Shown one piece after another: positions 4,594-6,228 of a DNA stretch of 6,228 nucleotides. Location: assembly GCA_947165615.1 (NCBI GenBank), contig CAMVBD010000094.1, positions 1 through 6,228 of the forward strand, read 5' to 3'. A program made the position numbers and the translations under genes. This DNA comes from an uncultured Clostridia bacterium (GTDB taxonomy: Bacteria; Bacillota; Clostridia; Oscillospirales; Acutalibacteraceae). The notes below the pieces were generated by a model. It saw nothing but the letters and a program-made list of their open reading frames with translations. It was not told where the DNA came from and did no database searches. Positions within the stretch are counted from its first letter, which is position 1. Every line of letters starts with the position of its first letter.

Positions 4594-5550
4594 ATGGAGC
4601 AAAAAAAGAAGCGGCCTGTTTCCGCAAAAGAAGCGCGTACATACGCGAAGTCCGTTTTGGAGCGGGATTGGTCATGCGCGGTGAAAGATATCCGTTTTAT
4701 CGGAGGCGGATCCTTCGGATTCGTGTACTCGGCAACGATTGACAAATCGCCGTATACGGTCATTATGAAGGGGTTTCGCTGCGAAGGATTGTGTGAGCGA
4801 GAGGCGTCCGAACTACGAATGCTGGCACACGACAGCGCAGTAAAAGTGCCAAAAGTGTTTTTTACTTTCGCCGAAACAAAGGAAATACCGATAGACTTTC
4901 TCTGCATGGAAAAGGTAGAAGGAACGAATTGCTTTACGGATTTTGGCAAACTTCTTTGCTCAAGGCAGGAAAAGGAGCGATTTTCCGACGAAGTAACGAC
5001 CGCTGTTCGACACTGGCACACACAAACAAACGAAAAATTCGGTCTTATAGGCAATGCCGTTTATGACAGCTGGCTTGATTATTACAGACCTTTCGCCCTT
5101 GAAGTGTTGGAGCAAGCGCGCCGTATGAACAAAGCAGGCACACTTGAGGGATACGCACTTAAGGCAATGGAGCGCGGAATGAAATACTTTGACGTCATTT
5201 TTGAAGAACCGGTGAAATGCGCATGCCTTATTCACGGCGATCTGAATGTGATGAATATTATGTCCGACAAAAAACTGAATGTGACAGCAATCATTGACCC
5301 GCTTGAGAGCAAGTGGGCTGATCCGGAATATGAGCTATTCCAGATGCGCAACCTGACCGGAAACCTGTTTGGTCTTTATGAGTCATATAAGCGAAAATAC
5401 TCTGTAACAAAGAACTGCGACATTAAAACCGCTTTCTACGCTCTTTATCATGAGGTTTATACCTACATCATCACAGGCAGCCGCATCCATTGGTATCTGC
5501 CGCAGATGGTGCGCCGGTTCAATAAAGATATGCGCTGCGCGGGAATATAG
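4594..5550 (+). CDS. APH-fold small-molecule kinase (phosphotransferase family)
   Basis: This 318-residue protein has the aminoglycoside phosphotransferase/choline kinase fold and should transfer phosphate from ATP to a small hydroxylated substrate in the cytosol. Visible landmarks are the glycine-rich loop GGGSFG (37-42), a candidate ATP-binding lysine K59 in TVIMKG, the catalytic loop HGDLNVMN (214-221, catalytic D216 and N221), and the metal-binding aspartate D235 in IIDPLES, followed by ADPEYEL. Length is normal for the family and nothing essential is missing. The ATG has AGGAGGT (4579-4585) 8 bases upstream. It has its own promoter and terminator, so it is a separate unit from the tetR operon, and is visibly more AT-rich than that operon, suggesting a different origin. 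The substrate is unknown: antibiotic resistance is possible but not shown, and sugar, amine or amino-alcohol kinases share these motifs. Confidence 0.85.
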   Translation: MEQKKKRPVSAKEARTYAKSVLERDWSCAVKDIRFIGGGSFGFVYSATIDKSPYTVIMKGFRCEGLCEREASELRMLAHDSAVKVPKVFFTFAETKEIPIDFLCMEKVEGTNCFTDFGKLLCSRQEKERFSDEVTTAVRHWHTQTNEKFGLIGNAVYDSWLDYYRPFALEVLEQARRMNKAGTLEGYALKAMERGMKYFDVIFEEPVKCACLIHGDLNVMNIMSDKKLNVTAIIDPLESKWADPEYELFQMRNLTGNLFGLYESYKRKYSVTKNCDIKTAFYALYHEVYTYIITGSRIHWYLPQMVRRFNKDMRCAGI

Positions 5551-5593
5551 CTTGAAGAATAAAATGGGGCATTCCTAATAAGTTTTCAGACAT

Positions 5594-5639
5594 AAAAAAA
5601 GCGCCGATTTCTGCCAGTAAGGAGAGAATTCGGCGTTTT
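5594..5639 (+). terminator. Rho-independent terminator after the kinase gene
   Basis: CGCCGA (5602-5607) pairs with TCGGCG (5630-5635). After a T·T mismatch, TTCT (5609-5612) pairs with AGAA (5625-5628), leaving a 12-base loop. A run of A's precedes the stem and TTTT follows, so it may work in both directions. It begins about 45 bases after the kinase stop codon. Confidence 0.8.
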
Positions 5640-5797
5640 CGTTATCATAGTATTCGGATTTTGAAAAGGCTCTATTTAGTCAAAAGTTGTCCCATTTGTT
5701 GCCCCATATGTAAGCAAAAAAGAGGCGGTTGTCCCCGAGTTGTCCCATATAAACGGGTTTTAGAATGGTCAAATTGTGAGAAACAGGGACAAAAAGA
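5640..5797. other. Intergenic right island edge, no gene
   Basis: Apart from the GTTGNCCC motifs listed separately, this stretch shows nothing recognisable. A 60-codon frame crosses it, but it starts at TTG without a ribosome binding site, and its Cys-Pro pairs simply come from the repeated motif. Confidence 0.5.
5686..5751 (+). repeat. Two pairs of GTTGNCCC motifs, right island edge
   Basis: GTTGTCCCAT (5686), GTTGCCCCATATG (5698), GTTGTCCCC (5728) and GTTGTCCCATATA (5739) are direct repeats grouped in pairs with offsets of 12 and 11 bases; the pairs start 42 bases apart. A related pair lies near the left edge (337-359). An inverted GGGAC occurs at 5786-5790. Short direct repeats just inside an att site resemble integrase arm-type sites. 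The regular spacing is seen; the function is inferred. Confidence 0.5.
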
Positions 5798-5831
5798 AAA
5801 ACCCCGGAATCGTTGTGATTCCAAGGGTTTT
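5798..5831. terminator. rpsI terminator, bidirectional hairpin
   Basis: AAAACCC (5798-5804) pairs with GGGTTTT (5825-5831). Inside, beyond a small asymmetric bulge, GGAATC (5806-5811) pairs with GATTCC (5817-5822) around the loop GTTGT. It lies 19 bases downstream of the rpsI stop codon on the minus strand and should end the S9 transcript. A diverged copy, with identical spacing to an rpsI tail, lies at 66-100. Confidence 0.85.
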
Positions 5832-5849
5832 GAGCAAATATAAGGGACT

Positions 5850-5886
5850 GTCAGCGCTTGCTGAACTGGGGCGCGCGACGGGCGCC
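5850..5886. other. Proposed att site at the rpsI 3' end
   Basis: Bases 5850-5868 equal 119-137 and bases 5863-5886 equal 238-261. The two matches overlap only in GAACTG (5863-5868), which is also where the two displaced copies switch flanking sequence. This hexamer is therefore the best candidate crossover region for a tyrosine-recombinase-type event that leaves S9 intact. No recombinase gene is visible, so the enzyme class is inferred. Confidence 0.6.
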
Positions 5887-6228
5887 TTTGAGACCGTACT
5901 TCTTTCTTTCCTTCATTCTGGGGTCGCGGGTCAGGAAGCCGGCCTTTTTGAGTTCGGAACGAAGATTTTCGTCATACTGCAGAAGGGCGCGGGACAGACC
6001 GTGACGGATGGCGCCGGCCTGGCCGGTAACGCCGCCGCCCTGCACGCGGCACACGATGTCGAACTTTTCGGCAGTGCCGGTGAGAGCCAGAGGCTGACGG
6101 ACGATGAGCTTGAGGGTCTCAAGACCGAAGTACTCGTCGATATCTCTGTCATTGATGGTGATTTTGCCGGTGCCGGGATACACGCGAACGCGCGCGACGG
6201 ACTTCTTTCTTATGCCGGTGCCGTAGAA
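5851..6228 (-). CDS. rpsI: 30S ribosomal protein S9 (partial, N-terminus outside window)
   Basis: The minus strand encodes 125 residues of ribosomal protein S9, from [16 protein letters not shown] at the window edge to [11 protein letters not shown] and TGA. S9 is a small-subunit head protein whose basic C-terminal tail, ending SKR, reaches the P-site tRNA. Family features include [13 protein letters not shown], the central [19 protein letters not shown], and [11 protein letters not shown]. Compared with the usual length of about 130 residues, only the first few codons are missing, so the start and the usual upstream partner rplM would lie to the right. The gene is intact in the visible part. 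Its 3' end acts as the apparent integration target for the material to the left, and the functional tail is kept. A terminator follows 19 bases after the stop. Confidence 0.97.
   Translation of the reverse strand, partial: FYGTGIRKKSVARVRVYPGTGKITINDRDIDEYFGLETLKLIVRQPLALTGTAEKFDIVCRVQGGGVTGQAGAIRHGLSRALLQYDENLRSELKKAGFLTRDPRMKERKKYGLKGARRAPQFSKR

Noticed and set aside
5661..5843. Plus-strand 60-codon frame with CPICCPIC, resembling a zinc-binding motif
   Set aside because: It starts at TTG with no ribosome binding site, runs through the rpsI terminator, and its Cys-Pro pattern is produced by the GTTGNCCC DNA repeats.
6181..6183. GTG as the start of rpsI
   Set aside because: The S9 frame continues upstream to the window edge with conserved [16 protein letters not shown], so this GTG is an internal valine codon.

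Overview
The window looks like a chromosomal segment of a clostridial Firmicute (Clostridia/Oscillospiraceae-like). The ribosomal protein S9 sequence is of clostridial type. Ribosome binding sites are strong AGGAGG-type sites, promoters are sigma-A-like, and a TetR–YhgE/Pip operon and a RAYT with a C-terminal helix-turn-helix are typical of this group. The species cannot be named from the sequence alone.

Layout. Bases 1-420 hold no gene but are rich in boundary signals: a rho-independent terminator (66-100), an exact 19-bp copy of the rpsI 3' end (119-137), a second hairpin (150-174) and a divergent 48-bp rpsI 3'-end relic (226-273). Bases 421-509 hold two kinds of 21-bp tandem repeat. A clean promoter with a palindromic operator (509-537) then drives a tightly overlapping three-gene operon (569-3715): a TetR-family regulator, a small two-helix membrane protein with an acidic tail, and a 712-residue YhgE/Pip-type membrane protein. 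Two bases after the operon comes a 710-bp RAYT insertion element (3718-4427) with perfect 25-bp inverted ends. Its transposase still has an open frame but has lost the HUH catalytic region, which is replaced by an inverted copy of neighbouring coding sequence. A separately promoted APH-fold small-molecule kinase gene (4594-5550) follows, with its own terminator. The right edge (5640-5850) carries repeated GTTGNCCC motifs and a terminator. The minus strand then holds rpsI (5851-6228), truncated by the window only at its N-terminus.

Interpretation. About 5.6 kb of cargo lies between the 3' end of intact rpsI and two displaced copies of that 3' end, in the same orientation. This is the footprint expected of integrative elements that insert at the 3' end of rpsI and regenerate it. 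The hexamer GAACTG is shared by all three tails and is where their flanks switch, so it is a candidate crossover core. No integrase or conjugation gene is visible, so the island is either a decayed or in-trans-mobilised cassette (CIME-like), or part of a larger accretion extending left of the window. The cargo joins a ligand-responsive, probably autoregulated envelope-protein operon with an orphan kinase. No shared pathway can be shown from sequence.
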